From Rugalucina vietnamica (Eukaryota > Mollusca > Bivalvia > Lucinida > Lucinidae), in contig OZ024872.1 in NCBI GenBank assembly GCA_964017185.1, forward strand, positions 45,036,188 through 45,100,187: a stretch of DNA of 64,000 nt, given 5' to 3'. Both the position numbers and the translations under genes were made by a program. Under the pieces are notes generated by a model. It was not told the origin of the DNA. It did not search any database and saw nothing but the letters and a program-made list of their open reading frames with translations. Of this stretch, positions 40,533-53,540 are shown one piece after another. The number at the start of each line of letters is the position of its first letter. Positions within the stretch are counted from its first letter, which is position 1.

Positions 40533-41956
40533 CTAGAATTTGTTTTCTATGTGAAAACTGATGTCTCCCCCCTTTCTAAGTGCATGTCCAAAATATGCAA
40601 GCAAGAGTTATAGTTCTTGTGCATCACCTATCCTGTCACTCTGTTTTATAAGTGTACCAAGTTTCATTGAAATATCTCTTACGGTTTTCAAGTTATAGAG
40701 GGGGCACGAAAGTGTTTGGAAAATAATCAAAGGGAAATAACTCTAAAGATATGAAAGCAAGAGTAATGATTCTTGTGCATCATGCTTTATAAGTGTACCA
40801 TGTTTCATTGAAAAATCTCTAATGGTTTTTGAGTTATAGAGCAGACAAAAAATTGAATGAAAAATAATCAAAGGGAAATAACTCCAAAGATATGCAAGCA
40901 AGAGTTATGGTTCTTTAGCATGACACATCATCTCATCGTGCTTTATAAGTGTACCAAGTTTCATTGAAATATTTCTTATGGTTTTCAAATTATAGAGTGG
41001 ACATGAAATTGTATGGAAAAATAATCAAAGGGAAATAACTCCAAAGATATGAAAGCAAGAGTTATAATTCTTGTGCATGACACATCGTCTCATCATGCTT
41101 TATAAGTGTACCAAGTTTCACTGAAATTTCTCTTACGGTTTTCAAGTTATAGGGTGGACACAAATTGTATGGAAAATAATCAAAGGGAAATTACTCCAAA
41201 GATATGCAAGCAAGACTTATGGTTCTTTAGCACGACACGTAATCTCATCGTGCTTTATAAGTGTACCAAGTTTCATTGAAATAACTCTTACGATTTTCGA
41301 GTTATAAAGCGGACACAAAATTGTATGGAAAATAATCAAAGGGAAATAACTCATAAAATACTCAAGCCAGAGTTATGGTTCTTGTGCACGACACATCGTC
41401 TGATCATGCTCAATATATGTACCAAGTTTTATTGAAAAATCTTAAACGGTTTTCAAGTTATACAGCGGACACGAAATTGTATCGAAAATAATCAAAGGGA
41501 AATAACTCCAAAAATACTCAAGCCAGAGTTATGGTTCTTGTGCATGACACATTGTCTCGTCATGGTCTACAAGTGTACCAAGTTTCATTGAAAAATCCTT
41601 AACGGTTTTCAAGTTATACAGCGGACACGAAATTGTATCGAAAATAATCAAAGGGAAATAACTCCAAAAATACTCAAGCTAGAGTTATGGTTCTTGTGCA
41701 TGACACATCGTCTCGTCGTGGTCTACAAGTGTACCAAGTTTCATTGAAAAATCTTTAATGGTTTTCAAGTTATACAGCGGACACGAAATTGTATCGAAAA
41801 TAATTAAAGGGAAATAACTCCAAAAATACTCAAGCTAGAGTTATGGTTCTTGTGCATGACACATCGTCTCATCGTGGTTTACAAGTGTACCAAGTTTCAT
41901 TGAAAAATCTTTAACGGTTTTCAAGTTATAGAGCGGACACGATTTGTGACGGACAG

Positions 41957-41987
<31 letters not shown>

Positions 41988-42037
41988 CACGGGGAAAAAC
42001 AATATGTCTCCCGACCCTGTCGGGGGGAGACATAAAA
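40533..42037 (-). mobile_element. Helitron/pearl-like element, family E
   Basis: CTAG at the left (3' end on the minus strand), inserted in the SINE tail. A left motif ATGTCTCCCCC is answered by GGGGGGAGACAT at the right. The core is about nine units of about 145 bp (AATAATCAAAGGGAAATAAC, GTGTACCAAGTTTCATTGAA). Then (GACA/GACG)n at 41950-41985 and a hairpin CTCCCGACCCTGTCGGGGGG. Confidence 0.82.
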
Positions 42038-42048
42038 ATATAAATGAA

Positions 42049-43360
42049 CTAGAAATTGGCTGCAAGCAAGGCTTTCAGTATACCCCCCGCAAAATTATCT
42101 GAAGCTGGCCAATAACTTCCTAAGTCAAACATGCAGAAAATTTGTCAAAGATATCTTTTCAGCATTATAATCCTTCATGTACATCCTCAGTATGCCAGTC
42201 ACATCTACAAGATATTAAAAGAATATATTGAAAGCTTGAAGTTGATTTCACTGTATGCACTATGATCATTGTTTATCATGAGAAATGGTAAAAAATTGGC
42301 TAAGTTAAATAAAAGCTGTAAATTTGTCAAAAATTAACTTTTCAGCATGAAAATTATTCATGCACATCTAAAATATATCTGGAACAAACCTACAAAGAAT
42401 TTAAAAGAAACACTGAAAGCCCTAGGAGGAGTTGATTTCACAAAGTAATGAAAGTATGCACTACCAACCATTATTGTATATAAGCAATGGTCAAGAAATG
42501 GCTATGTTGAAAAATGATGTTAATTTGTCCAAAATCACTTTTTTCAGTATTATAATTATTCATGCACATTTTCATTATGTGTGGAACATGTCTGCAAAGT
42601 ATTGAAAAGAAATACTGAAAGCCCTTGGAGGAGTTGATTTCACTGAAGTATGCACTACCAACCATTATTGTATACAGTCAATCGTCAAAAATGAGTATGT
42701 TAAAAAAAGCTGTACATTTGTCAAAAATTATTTTTTCATCATTATAATTCTTCATGCACATCTTCAATATGTGTGGAACATGTCTGCAAAGTATTGAAAA
42801 GAAATACTGAAAGCCCTAGGAGGAGTTGATTTCACAAAATATGCACTACCAACCACAAGCGATGGTCAAAAAATGGCTATGTTAAAAATTGCTGTAAATT
42901 TGTCAAAAATTATTTTTTCAGCATTATAATTCTTCATGCACATCTTCAATATGTGTGGAACATGTCTACAAAGTATTGAAAAGAAATACTGAAAGCCCTA
43001 GGAGGAGTTGATTTCACAAACTATGAACAACCAACCATTATTGTATATAAGCAACGGTCAAAAAATGGCTAAGTTAAAAAATGCTGTAAATTTGTCAAAA
43101 AATATTTTTTCAGCTTTATAATTCTTCATGCACATCTTCAATATGTGTGGAACATGTCTGCAAAGTATTGAAAAGAAATACTGAAAGCCCTGGGAGGAGT
43201 TGATTTCACAAACTATGCACTACCAACCATTATTGAATATGGCAATTATCGAAAATTGGCTAAGTTCAAAATGCTGTAAATTTGTCAAAATTCATTTTTT
43301 CAGCATACTACTTCTTCATGCACATCTTCAATATGTGTGGAACATGTCTGCAAAGTATCA
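42049..43360 (-). mobile_element. Helitron/pearl-like element, family F copy 1 (truncated)
   Basis: Starts CTAGAAATTGGCTGCAAGCA, with left motif GTATACCCCCCGC. Six or seven core units of about 180-205 bp (TCTTCATGCACATCTTCAAT, GGAGGAGTTGATTTCAC). The microsatellite and terminal hairpin are missing at the right. Confidence 0.78.
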
Positions 43361-43410
43361 AAAGAGCTTCACCCTCACCAGTCTTCACAAAAAGTGCCAG
43401 TCTGTCAGTC

Positions 43411-43582
43411 AAAACCAGCAAAATTCATTCTGTCTGACAAAATACTTCATTCTGTCAGACAAATGTCCAGCAAAAATTATCAAAATTACAATGATCAAAA
43501 CCAGCAAAATTCATTCTGTCTGACAAAATACTTCATTCTGTCAGACAAATGTCCAGCAAAAATTATCAAAATTACAATGATA
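43411..43582. repeat. Two tandem 86-bp units
   Basis: AAAACCAGCAAAATTCATTC...CAAAATTACAATGAT repeated almost exactly. Each unit itself contains the inverted pair CATTCTGTCTGACA / CATTCTGTCAGACA. Short peptide frames here are by-products. Confidence 0.85.
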
Positions 43583-44269
43583 ACATAACAGAACTGTCCT
43601 ACAAAATTGGGGGTTGTCCTGCGAATAAAATTGCAGTTTGCCAGCCAGCTGTCCTGCAGCTGAAAAACAGATTTCGCGAAGACTGTATCACCATATAAGT
43701 TGGACATGACATTGACCTATAGGATACATGAGTCAGGATCTCTATTTCCTATCAATGTCACTCTTACCTACTTTGTCCCTTGTATCTATCTTAGTTTTAT
43801 CTACATCCTACCGCTATATCATTACAGATACAATATACCGACTAGGCCAGATATAATTTTCCACCTAGGTGTTACCAAAGAGCAGAGACCTGCCATTTAA
43901 TTCATATGGCAATTACCTTTTAAATCATTATTTTTCATTGATTATTATATAGAAGTGAATCAAAAGATTATTTTCAGTTTTGTTTTTGTCATCAAAATTA
44001 AATATGATGATAAAAAGACAATATGGCCATTGACCCTGGTTTCACCATGCATAAGACTATTTCAAAGTTAAAACCACATTCATGTATCTTGATGTGAGTG
44101 GCTGTGCCACAAAACCATGGCAGTGGAGTCCACAGAAGACTCAAGGCCAACCTGGGAAATAGAGCAACCTTTTTGCATTAAGAAAGCTTCCATAATCCAG
44201 TCTTTATAAAAGTATTTTCAATATTGAACAAATCAAATTTTACGAAAGAATCATTTCAGGACTTTTTAA

Positions 44270-44655
44270 CAATCAAATTACATTACAAATTAAATCACAT
44301 TACATTACAGGACTTCTTTATGATTAAGAGAAAGAGCCATTCCATGAAAAATAATCATTAAATGAATTCTTTAAGTCAAATTGCATGAACAAATCATTAC
44401 AAGAATTTCTATATCAAATTGCATGAATTCTTTCCTATCAAATTATGTAACAAGACTTCTTTACAATCCAATTACATAACTGGACTTCCTTACAAACCAA
44501 TTCCATGAAAGAATCATTACAAGACTTCTTTACAATCAAATTACATATAATTATAAGACACAAGACTTCTTTACAATCAAATTACATATAATTATAAGAC
44601 ATCATTACAATCCAACAACATAATTATATTACTTTTTTTACAATCCAATTACATA
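44270..44655. repeat. Degenerate minisatellite, GACTTCTTTACAATC type
   Basis: Irregular units of GACTTCTTTACAATCAAATT and ACATATAATTA. The array resumes at 49146-49220 and 50433-50620, so the elements between are insertions into it. Confidence 0.8.
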
Positions 44656-44864
44656 GGTTGTTCGGAAAGTTTGTGTAATTTTGTTATATCTTTCATAATT
44701 TTCATCCGTTGTACTGGAAAGTTGGTGTGTGTGAACGTCCATTTATTATAAATTGTTGATAGAAAAAAGAAAGAAAAGTGACCATAGAAACCGAAAATAC
44801 AGGTTGTCATGGCAACGTCATCATCCGTACCTGGAGCAGTCTGAAAAATATCACTTTTTTAAAC

Positions 44865-47800
44865 CCAGCGGACCAATGGTCCTGTAAACGCTCACCTGAA
44901 ACCCGAGATATATACCAATAAACTTGTTTGACTAGAATGGTGATGTACATGTATATAACCCCAGGGCCAGGTCAGAGCAACCCCTGGAGTCAATTTCTCT
45001 TTGAAAACATAAAACTTCAGTCCATTTGCCAATTTACTGCAAGTTTTGCCCTTCAAATGACATTTCAACAATTTTCCCCATTCAAACGCATGGGCGACCT
45101 AAGTTGACCTTGCCGTAAAATAGGTCAAGGTCATCCAAGGGTCACGATTTATATATACTTTGTAGAGCTCCATTGCCTGATGCTTCATGCCAAGTTTCAA
45201 AATCATAGGCCTTCTGGTTCTGGAGAAGAAGATTTTTAAAGGTTTTTGCTATTTATAGCCATGGCAGCCATCTTGGTCATGTGACCTTGACCATTTATAT
45301 ACACTTTCATTCCCACTTCCTAACAATTCTCCTCATAAAGTTTGGCTTTGATTGGCCAAGCAGTTTCAGAAAAGAAGATCTTTGAATATCACTGTAATAT
45401 ACATGTATACAAGCGGTTTCAGGGGAGAAGATGTTTCATTATTATGGAAATGTACATGTATATAGCCCCAACCCCCCAGGGGCTAAAATTTTCCATTAAC
45501 ATTAATCTTCTGTCCATTTGCCTATTCCCAGTAAGTTTTACCCATTAAATAGCATTTTACCATTTTTTCCCATTCAAATGCATTGGCGACCATTGACCTT
45601 GCCGTAAAATAGGTCAAGGTCATCCTAGGGTCATGATTTATATAAACTAGAAATTGGCTGCAAGCAAGGCTTTCAGTATACCCCCCGCAAAATTATCTAA
45701 GGCCAATAACTTCCTTTAAGTCAAACATGCAAAACATTTGTCAAAAATATCTTTTCAGCATTATAATCCTTCATGAAAATCCTCCGTATGTCTGACTCAT
45801 GTCTGTAAGGTATTAAATAATATACTGAAAGCTCAGGGAGTAAAATTGTTGTTGATTTCACTGTACACTGTTGATCATTATTTATCATGAGAAATGGTCA
45901 AAAATTGGCTATGCTAAAAAAAAGCTGTAAATTTGTCAAAAATAAATTATTCAGCATAAGAATTATTCATGCACATCTGAAATATATCTGGAACAAGTGT
46001 GCAAAGAATTCGAATGAAACAATGAAAGCACTAGGAGGACTTGATTTCATAAAGTATGCACTACCAGCCGTATTGTATATTAGCGATGGTTGAAAAATGT
46101 CTAAGTTGAAAAATGCTGTAAATTTGTCAAAAATTATTTTTTCACCAATAAAATTCTTTATGCACATCTTCAATATGTCTGTAACATGTCTGCAAAGTAT
46201 TGAAAAGAATTACTGAAAGCCCCAGGAGGAGTTGGATTTCACAAAGTATGTACTATCAACCATAATTGAATATAAGCAGAAATGGTCAAAATTGGCTAAG
46301 TTTAAAAAGCTGTAAATTTGTCAAAACTAAAATTTTCAGCATAAAAATTCTTCATGCACATCTTCAATATATCTGGAACAAATCTGCAAAGAATTAAAAA
46401 GAAACAATGAAAGCCCTAGGAGGAGTTGATTTCACAAAGTATGCACTTCCAACCATTATTGTATGTAAGCAATAGTCAAAAAATGGCTAAGTTAAAAAAT
46501 GCTGTAAATTTGTCAAAAATGATTTTTTCAGCATTATAATTCTTCATGCACATCTTCAATATGTCTGTAACATGTCTGCAAAGTACTGAAAAGAAATACT
46601 GAAAGCCCTAGGAGGAGTTGATTTCACAAAGTATGTATGTAAGCAATAGTCGAAAAATGCCAAAATTAAAAAATGCTGTAAATTTGTCAAAAATTATTTT
46701 TTCAGCATTATAATTCTTCATGCACATCTTCAATATGTCTATAACATGTCTGCAAAGTACTGAAAAGAAATACTGAAAGCCCTAGGAGGAGTTGATTTCA
46801 CAAAGTATGTATGTAAGCAATAGTCGAAAAATGGCAAAGTTAAAAAATGCTGTAAATTTGTCAAAAATTATTTTTTCAGCATTATAATTCTTCATGCACA
46901 TCTTCAATATGTCTGTAACATGTCTGCAAAGTACTGAAAAGAAACAATGAAAGCCCTAGGAGGAGTTGATTTCACAAAGTATGCACTTCCAACCATTATT
47001 GTATGTAAGCAATAGTCGAAAAATGGCTAAGTTAAAAAATGCTGTAAATTTGTCAAAAACTATTTTTTCAGCATTATAATTCTTCATGCACATCTTCAAT
47101 ATGTCTGTAACATGTCTGCAAAGTACTGAAAAGAAATACTGAAAGCCCTAGGAGGAGTTGATTTCACAAAGTATGTATGTAAGCAATAGTCGAAAAATGC
47201 CAAAGTTAAAAAATGCTGTAAATTTGTCAAAAATTATTTTTTCAGCATTATAATTCTTCATGCACATCTTCAATATGTCTATAACATGTCTGCAAAGTAC
47301 TGAAAAGAAATACTGAAAGCCCTAGGAGGAGTTGATTTCACAAAGTATGTATGTAAGCAATAGTCGAAAAATGGCAAAGTTAAAAAATGCTGTAAATTTG
47401 TCAAAAATTATTTTTTCAGCATTATAATTCTTCATGCACATCTTCAATATGTCTGTAACATGTCTGCAAAGTACTGAAAAGAAACACTGAAAGCCCTAGG
47501 AGGAGTTGATTTCACAAAGTATGCACTACCAACCATTATTGAATATAAGCAATTATAGAAAATTTGCTAAGTTAAAAATGCTGTAAATTTGTCAAAAATG
47601 ATTTTTTCAGCATGACAATTGTTCATGCACATCTGCAATATATCTGAAACATATCAGCAAAATATTAAAAGGAAACATTGAAAGCTGTAAGAGGAGTTGA
47701 TTTCACAAAGTATGTACTTTCAGTACTATGGCAAACATGTTATAGGAAGACTTAAAAAGTCCCATAACTCTTGCAATACTGACCCTTTGGCCCCTAAATT

Positions 47801-48349
47801 CATACCACACATGTATTGTCTGATGGTGCAAGTGTGGTGAAAATTTGAAACAAATCAGGCAAAAGCTACTAAAGTTATTCAGCAAAGATGTCCAAATGTT
47901 GACGGAATGACGGAATCACGGAGTCACGGAATCACAGAATGACGGAATGACGGAATGACGGAATGACGGACAGGCTGAAAACAGTATACCCCCCTAAAAC
48001 TTCGTTTTGCGGGGGGTATAATTATGATGGGCCCAAGTCCCCGATGCTACATACCAAGTTTCGTGGAAATCGGCCCACTGGTTCTGGACAAGAAGATTTT
48101 TAAAGGTTTTTGCTATTTATAGCCATGGCTGCCATCTTGGTCATGTGACCTGGACCATTTATATAAACTTTCGTTCCCCCTTCCTAAGGATGCTCCACAT
48201 GAAGTTTGGCTTTGATTGGCCAAGCGGTTTCAGAGGAGAAGATCTTTGAAATTGTGAACGACGGACGACGGACGGACGACGGACGGACGGACGCCGGAGC
48301 ATGGGTATACTATAAGCTCACCTGTGAGCCTTCGGCTCAGGTGAGCTAA
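44865..48349 (-). mobile_element. Helitron/pearl-like element, family D copy 2
   Basis: Starts CCAGCGGACCAATGGTCCT (CTGG on the minus strand) and ends GGCTCAGGTGAGCTAA. Core text as in D1, diverged; (GACG)n at about 48257-48293. It is interrupted by family F copy 2 at 45647-48021, after which its own text continues at ATGATGGGCCC. Confidence 0.82.
45647..48021 (-). mobile_element. Helitron/pearl-like element, family F copy 2 (complete)
   Basis: CTAGAAATTGGCTGCAAGCA at the left, about eleven core units of about 160-210 bp, a 10-bp array of ACGGAATGAC at 47903-47970, and the hairpin CCCCCCTAAAACTTCGTTTT / GCGGGGGG before TATAA. Family D copy 3 at about 61340 shows the uninterrupted version of the target site. 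Confidence 0.85.
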
Positions 48350-49220
48350 AAAGTCTTTAAGTAATAAACATAATTTCTGACTGTTTGCTCATCACCAGAA
48401 AAGCATGGAATCGTCTTGTAATATTTCAATAACATGACATTGCTTCCTGAAAATTTTAAATCAATTGGATGTTCCACAAAGAAGTTATGGTCCTTTATTA
48501 CGAGGGTTGTATTGGGAAACCATGAGACTGTGTCGTTGCGTTGCAAAAGATTATGAACTTCTATATTTTCAACATAAAACACATACACAGAAACACTTAA
48601 GATGGTAAAATAAACTAGAAAAGTATGAATAATATAGTTCAGCATTTATGTGCAAATGATTTGTATGTTTTAAGAGTGGAATAAAAGCATCTGATGGCAA
48701 TTTTAGAAGTAACCAACCGGCAGTGGAATTGTGTTCCATTAAGAATTGCGAAAAATTGGATGATTCAACAGAGAATATTTGCATAATAAACTCAGGGAGA
48801 TGTATCACCACATACTGATACTCCATGGTTACGAAAACTTATAACAAAAGAATGGACAAACACATTAAATGCATAGATATTGTTGGTGTTTATGCTAAGA
48901 AAGTGTGATCATTGCCAATGGGATTAAAATAAAGTTTGACCTTTTCGCAAAGTCATTTTGACTTTGGCGTGCTCCGGGTACCCATACATCACCTTTTTGT
49001 AGAGAACATATTTTTATTATGTCTTTGTGCAATATCTTGGTTTTCACAGCATTTATAGAGGACATGGATAAGTTTCTTTTTGTTTTACTATGAATATAAG
49101 TTGAATGGTCAAACAATTATTTGAACTTTCCGAATGCCCCTCTTACATATAATTATAGGACTTCTTTACAATCCAATTACATATAATAACAGGACTTATT
49201 TACAATCCAATTACATATAA

Positions 49221-50432
49221 CTAGAAATGCATGTTTGTAAAACACTATGCCCCCAACTGTATGCTTGTCCCTAAACTGGCAGCTTGTATAATTCATTTAT
49301 TTCATTTGAATGAAGTGAAATTTAATTTCCTAAAGAAGCTGTTCGGTTGCCTCTGTTTTTGACCTCGATCCAGAAACAGAGTGTAAGCTTTTTGCATACA
49401 AGTTAGAAATGGAGTAAAAATTTCAAAATGGGAGTTATTTTGTCAAAATATGACGGAAAGTTCTCAAAAGTTAATCAGGGGATCTTCTTTTCAGCCCCAG
49501 CCAGTATACCAAATATGAAGGCTCTAGCTTAAATACTTTTTCAGATATCTTGCACACAAGATTTTCAAAGTTTGTTTTGAAAGAGGCATAACTCCAAAAA
49601 GGCGCATTACTTGAACATGAAAAAAAAAATACGGGTCAACTATTTTTTTCATGAGGAATTTGTATATAAAATTTCAAAACCCTAACATTCACCGTTCAAA
49701 AGTTTCAAATTTCACCGAAAAGTGGAAAAATTAATCAAAATTTCAAAATTCCATTTTTTTGTCAAAATTTGACAGAAAGTTCTCAAAAGTTAATCAGGTC
49801 ATCTACTCATCAGCCCCAACCAGTAAACCAAATATGAAGGCTCTAGCTTAAATACTTTTCGAGATATCTTGCACACAATATTTTCAAATTTTGTTTTCAA
49901 AGGGACATAACTCAGAAGAGGGGCATAACTTGGACATGAAAAAAAATACGGGTCAACTATTTTTTCATGAGGAATCTGTATATGAAATTTCAAAACCCTA
50001 GCATTCACTGTTCAAAAGTTTCAAATTTCACTGAAAAGAGGAAAAATTCGTCAAAATTTCAAAATTCCGTATTTTTGTCAAAATTTGACGAAAAGTTCTC
50101 AAAAGTTGATCAGGTCATCTACTCATCAGCCCCAACCAGTATACCAAATATGAAGGCTCTAGCTTAAATACTTTTTGAGATATCTTGCACACAAGATTTT
50201 CAAATTATGTTTTCAAAGGGAAATAACTCAGAAAAGGGGCATAACTCGGACAAGAAAAAAAATACGGGTCAACTATTTTTTCATGAGGAATACACATATG
50301 AAATTTCAAATCCCTAGCATTCACCATTCAAAAGTTAACAGACGTACACACGCACACACAGACAGACAGACAGACAGACAAGCCGAAAGCAATTTTATGC
50401 CCTTCCAACTTTTTCAAAGTTGGGGGGCATAA
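49221..50432 (-). mobile_element. Helitron/pearl-like element, family G
   Basis: CTAGAAATGCATGTTTGTAA at the left with ATGCCCCC, three core units of about 290-300 bp (CAGCCCCAACCAGTATACCA, ACGGGTCAACTATTTTTTCA), (GACA)n at about 50360-50380, then hairpin CCAACTTTTTCAAAGTTGG and GGGGCATAA. Inserted in the minisatellite between ACATATAA and TTACAGG, with no target duplication if the ends are CTAG and TTAT. Confidence 0.82.
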
Positions 50433-50640
50433 TTACAGGACTTATTTAAAACCCAATTACATATAATTACAGGACTTCATTACAATCCAATTACATAAAA
50501 TTACAGGACTTCTTTCCTCTACAATTACATAAAATTATATGACTTCTTTACAATCCTATTACATATAATTATAAGACGTCTTGACAATCGAATTACATCA
50601 AATAATTTTACAGGACTTCTTTATACAGTATTAATATCTC
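50433..50640. repeat. Continuation of the GACTTC minisatellite
   Basis: AATTACATATAATTACAGGA and GACTTCTTTACAATC units, the same array as 44270-44655. Confidence 0.75.
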
Positions 50641-50778
50641 ACAAATTATAAAACAGAATCATTATTAACATAGGACCTCTTCATTCACAATAGAAATATG
50701 GGCTTGATTAAGATCTCTGTTAATTCTAGGAAATAAGGAAATGGTCTGCCTGTAATATATGTCACTTGATTTGGTAAT

Positions 50779-51785
50779 ACTGCGTTTACACTATGTTCCC
50801 GGCGGTCACGGCGGCCACGTTTCAGACAACCGTGAGCAAAACGGGATAACCGTGAGGCAACGCAGGGGAACGGGATAGGCAAACGTAGCACGCCGGGATA
50901 ACCGTGGACACCGTGACAGATTTTTTGACAGTTTAAAAATCTGCCACAGCAGTCACAGCGGAAATGAGAAACGTAATGGGCCGTGATAAAACGGGTTGAA
51001 CGTAACACACCGTGACAGAACGTAACAGGATGTAGCGAAACGTGGAGGCGGTCTGTAGTGCAACGGGAAGCTAGTGAATAGTCCGGCATGCTACGGTTCT
51101 TCCACGTTCTGTTGCGTTCGATCACGTCTCGTCCCGTTTCCTACGGAATAGTCAACACGATTTGTTGCGTTAAGTTATTGTGGGTTATGGTCTTTGACGG
51201 TGTTCACCCCGTTCTACTACGTATGCCACGTTCTGTTACAGTTATTACGGCGCGTGAAGTTTATAGATATAAAAAGGCATATCATGGGGACAAGTTCTTT
51301 CATATTGGAGCAGTCTCTATAGTGAGCAATACAGACCATACGCTGCACAATGCAACTGAAGAATAATTACAATCCCGAACTTTCTTAATCAACTCTCCAG
51401 TCGGTTGTTGATGAGCGTGGTTGTTATTATTTTAAATGACTTATTCTTATACAAAAGGAAAAAAATGTTCTTTATATTGTATGGTGTCTACGTTTCGACC
51501 ATAGCTGACCTTGACAGACCAAAAAAACGTGTAACGCCTTGGTCAAAACGCAACTGACCGCAACAGAACGTAACAGGCCGTAATAGAACGTGCTAATAAC
51601 CGTGATAGATCGTGGATAAACACTACCACGGCTTGTTACGGATATCTTAATACAACGTAAGAAAATGTAACAAAACGTGATGGATCTTGAAAATCAGAGA
51701 AATATATTACCAAAACTCCACGGCACGCTACGTTTCTAGCAAACGGGGCTGCCGGGGCCGCCAGGAACAGTATAATACAGCAGGT
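50779..51785. mobile_element. 1-kb foldback-like element with dense CGTAAC motifs
   Basis: TIRs of about 45 bp: ACACTATGTTCCCGGCGGTC and GGCCGCCAGGAACAGTATAA. The interior is made of degenerate units near CGTGACAGAACGTAACAGG, in one orientation at both sides and the opposite in the middle (51091-51250). Much more GC-rich than the flanks. Frames at 50685-51125 and 51088-51366 are products of the repeat. Confidence 0.75.
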
Positions 51786-51890
51786 AATGAAGTGCTCTTG
51801 AGCAGGATATAAATTATGATAAACATTATTGACAAGTCATGAGAAAACCAGCACAATGTTGCTTGTTTCTTGTTGCTACACACCCAAAAT

Positions 51891-52127
51891 GAGCCACATC
51901 ATGAGAAAACCAGATTTTTGCCTATGCAAAAACAAAGGCACAGATCAGCTGTACAATAACTGCACAGCTGATCAGCACTTTTGTTTTTGCTACTTGGATA
52001 GAAAAACCCCTCCTCTTCCTAAATCCGAAATTTCAAGCTTCTAGCCGTCTTGTGTGGCTGCACATGCGAGTTTTTGTCAGACCTAGTGGTCGGAAACCCT
52101 GAAGACCGGTTTTCTCTCGCCACAACT
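51891..52127. mobile_element. MITE family A
   Basis: GAGCCACATCATGAGAAAAC start and CAGCTGTACAATAACTGCACAGCTG centre; right end decayed. Confidence 0.72.
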
Positions 52128-52368
52128 AAAATGTTTCTAAACAATAATATGTTATATTTTGGAGCTACTGTAGCAGAAAAGCTCTCATTTAGTCTTGAGT
52201 AAGCATAAATGTTAATTTAATTTTTTAGTTATATATACAAAAGTCTTCTGCAGAATGAAACGCATGTATTAAACCAGTAGCTCTCTGTAATATGCATACA
52301 GTTAAATATGTATCTATTGTTTGTTTATGATTTGAACGATTATTGACACTTTACTTATGAATGATAGT

Positions 52369-52599
52369 GAGCCTGTGCATGAGAAAACCAACAATTTGGG
52401 TTCCGACCATGTCCGACACAAACCGGCCAATACAGTGACAGAAGCAGCCTAGAAGCTTGAAATTTCGGATTTAAGAAGAAGAGAGATTGTACTATCTGTG
52501 TAGTGAAAAAGGTGCTAATCAGCTTTGCGGTTACCACGAAGCTGGTCTGCGCCTTTGTTTTCGCATATGCAAATTGGTGGTTTTCTCATGCAGTGGCTC
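52369..52599. mobile_element. MITE family A, inverted copy
   Basis: GAGCCTGTGCATGAGAAAAC start, TCCGACACAAACCGGCC near the left, GTGGCTC end. Confidence 0.75.
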
Positions 52600-53540
52600 A
52601 GTAGCTTAAGGTTTAAGATGAAATTTTCATAACAAAAGCGTGATGATTAGAGTACAAGGTGTGCTTGATTACTGTTTATCATAATTTGAGCAAGATCATG
52701 ATAATATTATCTTGTGTGTGCACATATGTAATGGATTTATATATTGGTACTAATGCATGATATAAAAGTGATGCAAAAGTGATACAAACTTTCATTAAAA
52801 TAAAAATAACTTTTGACAGCCCTTCATAGGTAAGTTTCTTTACTTAAATAAAATATAAAGGTTTGATCCTTTGGAAGCATTAAAAATATTCAAAGAAAGA
52901 TAGTATGGACTATATTGCGTAATTTCGGGTAATGAACCCTCGTCAGTAGCCCTTTTTAACTGGCAAAGAACGCCAGACTATTGTGCTGCAATTTCCAGGT
53001 TTATACCAAGTCTAAATCAAAGACACATTCCTAAACAGGGTCAAACGATTAAAACTTTGCTTGAAGTATGTTTCTAAATGTAAGTGTTTTGAACACTCTG
53101 AATATCTTTATTGATCTCAAAGGACCAAAAGAAAAAATATAATCTGCACTATGGATGATGTACGGGGAGACTTTTTAGGGCCGCCACACGGCACAACGCC
53201 AGCTGCAGTAATAGCAAATAAAATATAAAGGTTGATGCTCTCAATTTAAATGAAATACATTCTATTTCACAAAACATTTTAAGTTTATTATCTCCTTTTA
53301 TAAAGTTTATACAGGAGTTAATATGTCATAGAAGTGGTGTGAAAATACAGTATGAGTGATGCTGGCTAAATTTATATGTTCACACAACAGCTGTCCTTGC
53401 CAGTTCTAAGAGCACACTCATTCACCATAAACTAACACTTGCTCTTTCCTGAAAAGATGAAAAGCAACTGCCCCTAGAGTTTTCGTGACAAAAAGTCTTA
53501 ACAAAAAATGTGCCAGACGTAGCATTAGCAACTCGAACTT

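Larger units (their letters stand above)
44656..49143. mobile_element. Mariner-like element split by a nested insertion
   Basis: Left end GGTTGTTCGGAAAGTTTGTG and right end (reverse complement) GGGGCATTCGGAAAGTTC share TTCGGAAAGTT, with TA on both sides (44654-44655, 49144-49145). Net length is about 1 kb once element D2 (44865-48349) is removed. No intact transposase was recognised. Confidence 0.6.

Noticed and set aside
40700..47600. CRISPR-like arrays
   Set aside because: Units are long (145-210 bp), diverged and contiguous, without unique spacers of constant length, in a eukaryotic genome. They are tandem cores of transposable elements.
48346..49116. Mariner transposase on the minus strand
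   Set aside because: Frames of 73-99 aa (one with GDVWVPGARQ) vaguely recall a mariner VWVPH motif, but no DDE residues or helix-turn-helix could be placed.
50685..51366. Coding frames of 146 and 92 aa
   Set aside because: They arise from the GC-rich CGTAAC repeat array and consist of repeated peptide fragments.
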